A DNA stretch of 64,000 bases from Bacillota bacterium. GTDB taxonomy: Bacteria > Bacillota > Clostridia > Peptostreptococcales > Acidaminobacteraceae. Made by a program: the position numbers and the translations under genes. The notes beneath the pieces are model-generated. The model was not told the DNA's origin. It was given only the letters and a program-made list of their open reading frames with translations, and made no database searches. The stretch lies in the NCBI GenBank assembly GCA_020161295.1, contig JAIUOA010000012.1:25709-89708 (forward strand), written 5' to 3'. Shown in pieces: positions 17,071 to 24,388 of this stretch (position 1 is the first letter of the stretch; the number at the start of each line of letters is the position of its first letter).

Positions 17071-17957
17071 TTACCAGTTTTGAGATGATGGCAGATCAAG
17101 ACCTGTCTGATATTCGTATCGCCATTGCATGGCCAAACGATGTCCATACCATAAAGGCGGTGATGGCTGCTCATGAGAAGGTGGGTATTACACCGATTCT
17201 GATCGGCGATGTGGAAGAAATGCGTGCGATTGCAAATGAGATAAATGTAACATTAAACAACAAGTGGTTGATTTCAGTAAAATCTCCTGAAGAAGCGGCT
17301 GAGGTTGCTGTAAAGATGGCGAAGGATGATGAAGTGGAAGCGATCATGAAAGGCAAAGTGGATACGGCAGTATTATTAAAATCGGTTGTAAACCGCGATC
17401 ATGGCATTAAAAAAGGGGGCGTCATCTCACATTTCGTCGTTCATGAAATGCCGAATTATCATAAACTGCTGGCTATGTCAGATGGTGGCATGAACTTAAC
17501 GCCTGATTTAGCGACCAAAAAAGAAATCATCGCAACGAGCGTGGTTGCTCTTAAAAAATTAGGGATAGAAACGCCGAATGTTGCTGCACTTGCTGCTGTT
17601 GAGAAGGTGAATCCAAAAATGATTGAGACGGTTGATGCAGCAGCTTTAAAAGAAATGAATGAAAAGGGCGAGCTAGCAGGGTGCTATGTGGAGGGCCCGA
17701 TATCTTATGATTTGGCCATGAGTAAGGAATCCGCCAGTATTAAAGGGTATGTTAGCCCCGTGACGGGTGAGGTGGATTTGTTATTTGTCCCGAACATTAC
17801 CGTTGGCAATGTGCTTGGTAAAGCTTTAGTGTATTCGGCAAATGCAAAGATGGCAGGCGTCGTTTTAGGTGCAAAGGTACCCATTATCTTAACTTCCAGA
17901 GGATCAAGCTATGAAGAAAAATACTATTCGATTCTATTAGCTGGTTTAGTGGGTTAA
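17067..17957 (+). CDS. ptb: Phosphate butyryltransferase
   Basis: The 296-residue enzyme of the PTA/PTB family converts butyryl-CoA (or a related acyl-CoA) and phosphate to acyl phosphate. Family blocks include AIMKGKVDTAVLLKSVV, MSDGGMNLTPDL, VEGPISYDLA and the C-terminal LLFVPNITVGNVLGKAL. The ATG at 17067 overlaps the iorB stop (ATGA); the longer frame from 16977 lies inside iorB and has no binding site. With buk it forms the ATP-yielding end of acyl-CoA fermentation. Being coupled to iorB, it may also take aryl- or branched acyl-CoA from the oxidoreductase. Confidence 0.93.
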   Translation: MITSFEMMADQDLSDIRIAIAWPNDVHTIKAVMAAHEKVGITPILIGDVEEMRAIANEINVTLNNKWLISVKSPEEAAEVAVKMAKDDEVEAIMKGKVDTAVLLKSVVNRDHGIKKGGVISHFVVHEMPNYHKLLAMSDGGMNLTPDLATKKEIIATSVVALKKLGIETPNVAALAAVEKVNPKMIETVDAAALKEMNEKGELAGCYVEGPISYDLAMSKESASIKGYVSPVTGEVDLLFVPNITVGNVLGKALVYSANAKMAGVVLGAKVPIILTSRGSSYEEKYYSILLAGLVG

Positions 17958-17979
17958 AAAAATATGACGGAGGTCTAGA

Positions 17980-18621
17980 TTGAAAAAAGGTGATTTATTA
18001 TGGGGAGCTGGCCTAACAGCCGTCATCGCTTTCATGGTTTTTCCAGCGACGCACGAAATATTTGAAAGTATGACCATGAACCACCCTTACATGATGGGAT
18101 TCATCAAATTTGGAATCCTAGCTACCATGGGCGAACTGATGGCGATACGAATCAATGCGGGTTATTATAAAAAACCAGTAGGGTTAGTTTGGAAAAGCTT
18201 GATTTGGGGCTTTATCGGAATGCTGATCACACTGATGTTCACGATTTTTAGCGGTGGTGTACTCGCTGCACAAGCAAAAGGTATTTTGCCATTTGAAGGC
18301 AATACGTTTGCATTTGCTTTTTTTACCTCAGCAATCATGAATGGTGTCTTTGCGCCGACTTTTATGGCTTTTCACCGTTATACAGACACTTATATCGAGC
18401 TGAATGCAATGGGAAAAAGTGCTTCGATTACTGATATCACAAAAGAAATTGACTGGAATAATTTCGTGAATTTCGTCGTCCTGAAGACAATTCCGTTTTT
18501 CTGGATACCTGCGCATACGGCGACCTTCATGTTACCGGCTGAGTATAGGATTCTAGTAGCAGCGTTTTTATCCATCGCATTAGGCGCAATTTTGGCATTT
18601 GCGAAGCGTAGTAAACAGTAG
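17980..18621 (+). CDS. Unknown membrane protein of the catabolic operon
   Basis: The 213-residue protein has about five hydrophobic segments (residues 8-25, 40-58, 68-95, 105-125 and 160-210). A striking stretch near the end (FFWIPAHTATFMLPAEYR) recalls the C-terminal signature of Mpv17/PMP22 proteins, but the similarity is weak and I do not assign the family. Translation starts at TTG behind GGAGGT; no ATG is available nearby. It is fully embedded between ptb and the cupin gene, so a role in uptake of the aromatic substrate or export of acids is plausible by position only. Confidence 0.7.
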   Translation: MKKGDLLWGAGLTAVIAFMVFPATHEIFESMTMNHPYMMGFIKFGILATMGELMAIRINAGYYKKPVGLVWKSLIWGFIGMLITLMFTIFSGGVLAAQAKGILPFEGNTFAFAFFTSAIMNGVFAPTFMAFHRYTDTYIELNAMGKSASITDITKEIDWNNFVNFVVLKTIPFFWIPAHTATFMLPAEYRILVAAFLSIALGAILAFAKRSKQ

Positions 18622-18633
18622 TGGAGGTTACCG

Positions 18634-18975
18634 ATGAAAAAAGTTGAGTTAAAGGATGTATCACCTTATAATGCCCCTCTTCATTTTGATATGAAGGCCA
18701 TGAAACTTCATGGTACAGAAGAGACCGGTGCAAAAAAGTTTTGGATGGGCATGTCGCATTTTCTTCCAGGTGGAGGTGCAGAATGGGCTTATGAGCAATC
18801 GCCGACGGAAAAGGTATATTTTGTGCTTGAAGGCGAAATAGTTGTTAAGTCAAAGGATGAGACTTTTGTACTTAAAAAGGGCGATTCCATATTTATCGGT
18901 CCAAATGAAGGCAGATCGATGATCAATCAGTCAAACAATGTGGCCACTGTCTTAGTGACCATTAGCTATGAGTAG
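18634..18975 (+). CDS. Small cupin-domain protein
   Basis: This 113-residue single-domain cupin has the expected barrel pattern: GGGAEWAYEQSPTEKVYFVLEGE (first motif, here abbreviated at GGAEW...EKVYFVLEGE) and GDSIFIGPNEGRSMIN (second motif). The usual metal-binding histidines are only partly present, since glutamate and asparagine sit where His is common, so metal binding is uncertain. A GGAGG site precedes the ATG and the SDR gene begins nine bases after its stop. It may be an accessory enzyme such as an isomerase or tautomerase, or a ligand-binding protein, for the dihydrophloroglucinol step; this is inference from position. Confidence 0.75.
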   Translation: MKKVELKDVSPYNAPLHFDMKAMKLHGTEETGAKKFWMGMSHFLPGGGAEWAYEQSPTEKVYFVLEGEIVVKSKDETFVLKKGDSIFIGPNEGRSMINQSNNVATVLVTISYE

Positions 18976-18983
18976 GAGGCGTT

Positions 18984-19763
18984 ATGATTAAGGAAATGGT
19001 AACAAATATATTCGATATTACAAATAAGACGGTCATCATAACCGGTGCCTCTGGCGCACTGGGAAAAGCATTAGCATATGGGTTCGGATTTGCTGGTGCC
19101 AACGTCATGTTAAATGGTAGAAAAGAATCGTCATTGAAGCCGATTTACGAAGACATGGTATCAAAAGGAATTAACTGCAGTTATTTTGCGGGAGACCCGA
19201 GCAAAGAAGACGATGTGAAAGCACTCGTTTCTAAAACCGTCGAAGTTTTTAATGAAGTTAATGTGCTGGTGACAGCAGCAGGCTTTAACGCTCCTAAGTC
19301 CATCATCGACCATACACTTGAGGACTGGCAAGCAATCATGGATGCCAATGTAAAGGGAACTTGGCTATGCTGTAAATATGCCGGGGAGCAAATGATCAAA
19401 CAGGGTATAGGTGGGAAGGTAATCCTCGTTTCCTCTGCTAGAAGTAAAATCGGCATGAAAAATTATACGGGTTACTGTACGGCCAAGGGTGGGATCGACT
19501 TGATGGCACAGTCGCTGGCGTGTGAATGGGGCGAGCATAAAATCAACGTGAATACCTTTAATCCTACAGTATTTAGATCAGAGCTGACGGAATGGATGTT
19601 TCAGGATGATACGGCTAAATCAAAGTTTTTAACGCGAATACCATACGGGCGATTAGGTGAACCGGAAGATTTCGTAGGGACAGCCCTCTTTTTAGCTTCT
19701 GATGCAAGTAATTTTATTACGGGTGCAAATATACCAGTGGATGGCGGCTACTGGGCAAATTAG
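18984..19763 (+). CDS. SDR oxidoreductase, candidate phloroglucinol reductase
   Basis: The 259-residue classical short-chain dehydrogenase has the nucleotide motif TGASGALG (20-27), an LVTAAG motif, the catalytic Ser in VSSARSK and YCTAK as Tyr-x3-Lys, and a C-terminal GANIPVDGGYW. Anaerobic phloroglucinol degraders reduce phloroglucinol to dihydrophloroglucinol with an NADPH-dependent SDR. The three genes after this one match the remaining steps of that route, so phloroglucinol reductase is the best reading. SDR substrate cannot be told from motifs alone; a hydroxyacyl or sugar-type reductase is the alternative. AGGAGG precedes the ATG; GGAGGG then links to the next gene eight bases on. Confidence 0.8.
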   Translation: MIKEMVTNIFDITNKTVIITGASGALGKALAYGFGFAGANVMLNGRKESSLKPIYEDMVSKGINCSYFAGDPSKEDDVKALVSKTVEVFNEVNVLVTAAGFNAPKSIIDHTLEDWQAIMDANVKGTWLCCKYAGEQMIKQGIGGKVILVSSARSKIGMKNYTGYCTAKGGIDLMAQSLACEWGEHKINVNTFNPTVFRSELTEWMFQDDTAKSKFLTRIPYGRLGEPEDFVGTALFLASDASNFITGANIPVDGGYWAN

Positions 19764-19771
19764 GAGGGTAT

Positions 19772-20701
19772 ATGGCGATAAAACGCGTCACAGTACTGGG
19801 GTCTGGACTAATGGGGTGCGGGCTTGCACAGGTGTTTGCCATGCACGAAGATACCCAAGTCATTTTAAGGTCTAGAAATGCTAAAGAAAATCCCTTAAAG
19901 CCTGTTGAAGAGAACTTGATGTTATTGCATTCTAAAGGTGCAATCACTAAGGATGTCTTCGAAGGTGTTTTAAGCCGTATCGCATTTACAGATGATCTGG
20001 TAATGGCAGTTAAAGAGGCGGATCTTGTTATCGAATGTGTCGTAGAGGACATGGTCGTTAAGCAAGAACTGTTTAGGGAGATTGAACCCTTATGCAAACC
20101 GAGTGCGATTCTCGCTACGAACACATCAGTGATGAGCATAACGGAAATCGCTTCAAAGACGATAGATAAGACGAGGGTCATAGGTGCACATTTTTGGAAT
20201 CCGCCATATTTAATACCTTTGGTAGAGGTTATCAAAGGTGAGGAAACATCACTAGAAGTTATGGACACACTTTTTGATTATCTAAAAAAGATTGGTAAGA
20301 AGCCAGTGAAGTGCATGAAGGATGTTCCAGGGTTTATCGCTAATCGGTTGCAACATGCCATTTGGAGAGAAGCATTTTCTATCGTTGAAAATGGGATAGC
20401 CGATGCGGCGACGGTTGATGAAGCCCTTCGGTACGGCCCCGGGCTTAGATGGCCAATTCTAGGCATATTGGAAAATGCAGATATGATAGGACTTGATCTA
20501 TCTTATAACATTCAAAATTATATTGTTAAATATTTAGAGAATTCACATGAACCTTCAAAGCTATTAAAACAACATGTGGATGAAGGCCACTTGGGCTTTA
20601 AAACGGGTAGAGGTTATCAAATGTGGTCACCTGAGCAAATTCAAGCGTCAAATAAACGTTTACGAGAGTACTTAATTGAAGTGACAAAAAATCTAAAATG
20701 A
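19772..20701 (+). CDS. 3-hydroxyacyl-CoA-dehydrogenase-like enzyme, candidate 3-hydroxy-5-oxohexanoate dehydrogenase
   Basis: The 309-residue enzyme has the Rossmann motif GSGLMGCGLAQ at 10-20, ATNTSVMSI near 115, GAHFWNPP near 139 and VPGFIANRLQHA near 186, all standard for the 3HCDH family. It oxidises a beta-hydroxy acid or its CoA ester with NAD. In the phloroglucinol pathway the ring-opened product, 3-hydroxy-5-oxohexanoate, is oxidised to triacetate (3,5-dioxohexanoate); position between the SDR and the cyclase supports that role. An ordinary 3-hydroxybutyryl-CoA dehydrogenase role in butyrate formation is the main alternative, but no thiolase, crotonase or acyl-CoA dehydrogenase accompanies it. 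Confidence 0.78.
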   Translation: MAIKRVTVLGSGLMGCGLAQVFAMHEDTQVILRSRNAKENPLKPVEENLMLLHSKGAITKDVFEGVLSRIAFTDDLVMAVKEADLVIECVVEDMVVKQELFREIEPLCKPSAILATNTSVMSITEIASKTIDKTRVIGAHFWNPPYLIPLVEVIKGEETSLEVMDTLFDYLKKIGKKPVKCMKDVPGFIANRLQHAIWREAFSIVENGIADAATVDEALRYGPGLRWPILGILENADMIGLDLSYNIQNYIVKYLENSHEPSKLLKQHVDEGHLGFKTGRGYQMWSPEQIQASNKRLREYLIEVTKNLK

Positions 20702-20755
20702 TAATATGGATTCAATTGTGAATAATCTAATTGTAATCGAGAAGGAGAAATTAAA

Positions 20756-21694
20756 ATGGGAAAGAAAGTTTTCATCGATTTGACACACCCTTTCAGTGCT
20801 GATATTCCATTATGGCCTTATTTTTCTAAACCAAAAATCGACACCATGCATAACCTAGCGAAAAGTGGTGTTTTAACGCAGAAAATCGACGCAGTCATGC
20901 ACTGTGGTACCCACGCAGACGCACCTAGACATGTCATGGAATATGAGTTTAATGGGAAAAGAGCAAGATACACACATGAGATGCCAGTAGATGCTTACTG
21001 TGGCGATGCCATTTGTTTGGACGTAAAAATTGAAAGATGGGGGTTAATTACTGATAAACACTTAGATGATGCCTGTAAACGCGCTGGAATCAAACCCGAA
21101 GAATTAGAAGGCATGGTCGTCTGCTTAAGAACGGGAATGCACCTCAAGTTTGACGATTCAAAAGAGTATTATCATTACTCAAGTGGCACAGGGATCGACG
21201 CAGGTAAATGGTTCGCTAAATACAAACCAAAGTGTGTTGCCATGGACTCACAAGCGTTAGATCATCCGCTTCATACGACCATGGGGAAAAATGGTGGTCC
21301 ATTAGGAATGAACCTAAATGGCAACCTCGGATATCCAATCACCGATGAGTACATCGAAAAGTTTGGACTTGAAGCATATGCGGAGTTTAATCGAGAAACC
21401 TTTATTAAAGTATTTGGTAAAGAAAAGTATGATGAGAAGTTTGGATTTTTAGAATCTCATGGATTAGAAGGCACTTGGGAACCATGCCATAAGTACATGT
21501 TAGGAAATGGCATCGTGGGAATTGAAAATTTAGGTGGGGATTTAGAAAAAGTCGTCGGAAAAAGATTCAAATTTATGGCGTTTCCGATTAGATGGTTTAT
21601 GGGAGATGGTTCTATGGTCAGATGTGTCGCAGAAATCGACGAAGAGGATATAAATGATGTCCCAGAAAGAACGTATAACTACGGTTCGGTATAG
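20756..21694 (+). CDS. Cyclase-family metal hydrolase, candidate dihydrophloroglucinol cyclohydrolase
   Basis: The 312-residue protein belongs to the cyclase family (PF04199; kynurenine formamidase-like). It carries the metal motif HCGTHADAPRH (residues 49-59), a DLTHPFS start and a late ALDHPLH segment. Such enzymes hydrolyse cyclic amides or cyclic 1,3-diketones. It is larger than kynurenine formamidase (about 210 residues), with a C-terminal extension after residue 210. Anaerobic phloroglucinol degraders open the dihydrophloroglucinol ring with a member of this family, which fits the neighbours. A 54-base gap before the gene holds a palindromic ATTCA-N4-TGAAT and a GAAGGAGA site, so an internal promoter is possible. 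Confidence 0.82.
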   Translation: MGKKVFIDLTHPFSADIPLWPYFSKPKIDTMHNLAKSGVLTQKIDAVMHCGTHADAPRHVMEYEFNGKRARYTHEMPVDAYCGDAICLDVKIERWGLITDKHLDDACKRAGIKPEELEGMVVCLRTGMHLKFDDSKEYYHYSSGTGIDAGKWFAKYKPKCVAMDSQALDHPLHTTMGKNGGPLGMNLNGNLGYPITDEYIEKFGLEAYAEFNRETFIKVFGKEKYDEKFGFLESHGLEGTWEPCHKYMLGNGIVGIENLGGDLEKVVGKRFKFMAFPIRWFMGDGSMVRCVAEIDEEDINDVPERTYNYGSV

Positions 21695-21703
21695 GAGTTA
21701 GAT

Positions 21704-22522
21704 ATGGCGAAGACGATTATTACTGTAGCCACCACAGGGGCGTGGCCTTCAAAAAAAGATAACCCCAATATCCCATTAACTCCAGCTGAAATTGCAGACG
21801 ATGTATATGAATGTTATAAAGCTGGAGCCGCGATTGCGCATCTTCACATGAGAGATGATGAAGGCAAAGGGACGATGAACACTGATAAGTTCGAAGAAAC
21901 CGTTAAGTTAATCCGTGAAAAATGTGATATTATTTTGAACTTGACTACCTCCGGCGACTTAAATGCAACCGATGAGACACGCCAAGCACACCTTAAATCC
22001 ATTAAACCTGATATGGCTTCTTATGATTGTGGTTCGATGAATTGGGGACATAACGCCTTGTTCATTAATCACCCCTACTTTCTTGAAGAATTAGGAAAGA
22101 CGATGATTGAAAATCATGTTAAGCCCGAAGTGGAAATTTTCGATGCAGGTATGATTTATAATTCTGAATACTATCTGAAAATGGGTGTTCTAAAAGAGCC
22201 AATCCACTATCAGTTCGTATTAGGTGCAGCTGGTGGAACGGCAGCAACTGTGGAAAACCTAGTTTATCTTAAAAATCTAATTTCACCGAAATCTACTTGG
22301 TCAGCACTAGGAATCGGTAGAGGTGCGATGCCTATTCTTATGGCTGCAATCGCCATGGGTGGGCATGTTAGAGTCGGAATGGAGGACAACGTTTATTTTT
22401 CTAAAGGTAAGTTGGCGGATTCGAATGCGCAATTCGTGAGACGAGCAGCAAACCTCATCCGCGAGTTCGGAAATGAAGTGGCAACTGTTCAAGATGCCAG
22501 AGAAATACTCAGTCTATATTAA
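21704..22522 (+). CDS. BKACE (DUF849) enzyme, candidate triacetate acetoacetate-lyase
   Basis: The 272-residue protein is a beta-keto acid cleavage enzyme, the family of 3-keto-5-aminohexanoate cleavage enzyme. The zinc motif HLHMRDDEG (residues 46-54), the NLTTSGD block and the C-terminal GGHVRVGMEDN are all present. Family members transfer an acetoacetate unit between a beta-keto acid and acetyl-CoA. In phloroglucinol degradation the family member cleaves triacetate with acetyl-CoA to acetoacetate and acetoacetyl-CoA. Lysine fermentation is the other common use, but no lysine aminomutase or related gene is nearby. It is the last gene before the operon terminator. Confidence 0.88.
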   Translation: MAKTIITVATTGAWPSKKDNPNIPLTPAEIADDVYECYKAGAAIAHLHMRDDEGKGTMNTDKFEETVKLIREKCDIILNLTTSGDLNATDETRQAHLKSIKPDMASYDCGSMNWGHNALFINHPYFLEELGKTMIENHVKPEVEIFDAGMIYNSEYYLKMGVLKEPIHYQFVLGAAGGTAATVENLVYLKNLISPKSTWSALGIGRGAMPILMAAIAMGGHVRVGMEDNVYFSKGKLADSNAQFVRRAANLIREFGNEVATVQDAREILSLY

Positions 22523-22546
22523 AATTTTAGAAATGGTACAAAAAAA

Positions 22547-22580
22547 GCACCCAGATTATCTGGGTGCTTTGGCTTTTGTT
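22547..22580 (+). terminator. Terminator of the catabolic operon
   Basis: Stem AAAGCACCCAGA / TCTGGGTGCTTT with a tight loop and an interrupted T-tract (TTTGGCTTTTGTTTTT). Confidence 0.85.
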
Positions 22581-22604
22581 TTTCAGCTTGATGAGTAAGT
22601 TAAA

Positions 22605-22964
22605 TTAGATACGCGCACCGAAAGGAATCAGTGCAAGTTGTGCCAGTTTCAGGTGCTGCTTCGCAAATGGAAGGCCGATTATGGTAATGGCGAGGAAAAA
22701 GGCGATGGTCAGGTGCATAAGAAACAGCTCCCAGCCCAGTACCAGTAGCCAGATGATGTTGCCGATCAGTCCGCCTGCACCGAAATTACCGATCTGTACA
22801 TCGCGTCCAAATGGTGCGAGTGTGAGTCCTGCGATTTTAAAACATTGGACACCAAAAGGGATTCCGATCACCGTTATACATAAAAGTGCGCCAGCCAGTG
22901 TCCAGCCGATGGCTGAGATAAGGCCGCCTAAAATGATCCATATGAGATTGCCGATAAATGACAT
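22605..22964 (-). CDS. YccF-family (DUF307) membrane protein
   Basis: The 119-residue protein contains two copies of the YccF domain, each with a hydrophobic helix followed by a G-x-P-F-G/A motif (VIGIPFGVQCFKIA and IIGLPFAKQHLKLA). The family is widespread, membrane-embedded and of unknown function. It is encoded opposite to the operon, with GGAAAAG upstream of its ATG, and appears to be a single gene. Confidence 0.88.
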   Translation of the reverse strand: MSFIGNLIWIILGGLISAIGWTLAGALLCITVIGIPFGVQCFKIAGLTLAPFGRDVQIGNFGAGGLIGNIIWLLVLGWELFLMHLTIAFFLAITIIGLPFAKQHLKLAQLALIPFGARI

Positions 22965-23040
22965 GAACTTTTCCTCCGAAATATTTTATAATGCTATTAT
23001 AGCCTGTGTGCATTAAAAAGGCGTTAAAACGAGATTAGAT

Positions 23041-23313
23041 TTATGGATTCTCTGGCAGATACTCGATTTCGAAGTAGTCAAACTCGATTTCTTCGATAAA
23101 GTGATGTGCCTTAAACCGCGTTTTATTAACGCGTTCCATGTCGAGGGTGTTATCGCTTAACCAGATAGGATTTCCGATATCAAACCGGTTGCAAAGGTCA
23201 GCTATGCCTCTATGCATAAGCGCTTCAAAGGAATGCGCGTCTTTGTTAACTTCAAATGTATGACTAACAATCGTGTTATTTTTCTTTACTATTTTTCCAC
23301 TTAGCCTAAACAT
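23041..23313 (-). CDS. Conserved hypothetical protein, 90 residues
   Basis: A small acidic soluble protein with no signal peptide or membrane helix. It has a mixed alpha/beta pattern and ends in an EIEFDYFEIEYLPENP stretch. I do not recognise the family. AAGGAGC lies before the ATG. The reading frame looks genuine in composition and is bounded by non-coding AT-rich DNA on both sides; it may share a divergent control region with the gene at 23421. Confidence 0.6.
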   Translation of the reverse strand: MFRLSGKIVKKNNTIVSHTFEVNKDAHSFEALMHRGIADLCNRFDIGNPIWLSDNTLDMERVNKTRFKAHHFIEEIEFDYFEIEYLPENP

Positions 23314-23420
23314 GGTAAGCTCCTTATGCTGAATTCATAAATTTTGATTTTCTAACTTTATCAGTTTAACAGGATACGGTGAAATTTGGTAGTATAATAA
23401 TAGGTGAAAGGGGTGAATCT

Positions 23421-24251
23421 ATGATAGAACCTGTAGAAAAAAAGATATCGAAACGGACGATATGGACGGTGGCGTTAGTGGTCATCATGTTGATCTCCAT
23501 CTTCGGTGTCGCGAAGCTCGTGACGAGTCCGGATTTTAATGCTTCCATGATCGATACATTAGACGAAAAGAAGGCCACTGTGCTGAAGGTTTCTTTATCC
23601 GCAGCAGCCACTTCCACAGCGCTTTCGCTTCTCCCAGGAGATGTGGCGAGTCCCATCGCTAACGAAATCGCAGAGCTGACCACGTATTTTATCATCATCC
23701 TCGGGGCGATTTTACTGGAAAAGATGTTGTTATCGGTGATCGGCCATTTGACGTTCGTCTATATTATTCCGCTTGCGTGTATTTTAGGGGTGATTTACCT
23801 TTATACGAAGCGTGAGGTGCTAAAGGTTCTGGCCATAAAGATGACGATATTTGGGCTGGTGCTGTTTATGGCGATTCCGGCCAGCATAAAAGTGAGCGAG
23901 CTCATCTATGCTTCCTACGAAACGCAGGTGGCGCAGACGCTTCAAGCAGCCGAAGCAAATAATGCCTTTATCGAGGAGCAGAAAAACGACCTCGCTGAGG
24001 AAGATAAGAACTGGTTCGAGAAGGCGAGCGACTATTTATCGAATCTCACCTCTAAGGTAGGCGTCGGCATTTCCTCTATGATCAAGAAAGGCGAGGAGAC
24101 GCTGTCGTATATGATGGACACCATCGCGGTACTGATTATCACATCCTGCGTGCTTCCCATCGTGGTCATCCTCATATTTACGTGGATCATAAAAATCCTG
24201 TTTGGATTTGATGCGCTTGAAGCGCGAAAATGGTTGAATGTAAAGCGGTAG
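23421..24251 (+). CDS. Integral membrane protein of unknown function
   Basis: The 276-residue protein has a first helix at about 12-32, a periplasm-facing-sized stretch, three or four central helices (about 75-160) and a final helix pair near 235-262. Between residues 170 and 230 is a charged, coiled-coil-like region (AAEANNAFIEEQKNDLAEED). The start chosen is the ATG at 23421 behind AAAGGGGTGA; the longer frame from 23379 begins inside the promoter region (TAGTATAATAATAG at 23390). No family recognised. Confidence 0.7.
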   Translation: MIEPVEKKISKRTIWTVALVVIMLISIFGVAKLVTSPDFNASMIDTLDEKKATVLKVSLSAAATSTALSLLPGDVASPIANEIAELTTYFIIILGAILLEKMLLSVIGHLTFVYIIPLACILGVIYLYTKREVLKVLAIKMTIFGLVLFMAIPASIKVSELIYASYETQVAQTLQAAEANNAFIEEQKNDLAEEDKNWFEKASDYLSNLTSKVGVGISSMIKKGEETLSYMMDTIAVLIITSCVLPIVVILIFTWIIKILFGFDALEARKWLNVKR

Positions 24252-24294
24252 CTGTAATAAATTAGTGGTGCAATTAACAATGAAGAATTACTCA

Positions 24295-24323
24295 AAAAGC
24301 ACATAGCACATATGTGCTTTTTT
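24295..24323 (+). terminator. Terminator
   Basis: Perfect 11-base stem AAAAGCACATA / TATGTGCTTTT with a five-base loop, running into a T-tract. Confidence 0.85.
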
Positions 24324-24388
24324 GTTATAATAAAACATATAATTATCGCGCAATTATGCAGATAAAATTTTGAAACACGGGGGAAATA

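Noticed and set aside
18984..20701. SDR and 3HCDH-like genes as plain butyrate-synthesis genes
   Set aside because: No thiolase, crotonase or butyryl-CoA dehydrogenase accompanies them, and the cyclase and BKACE genes fit the phloroglucinol route better.
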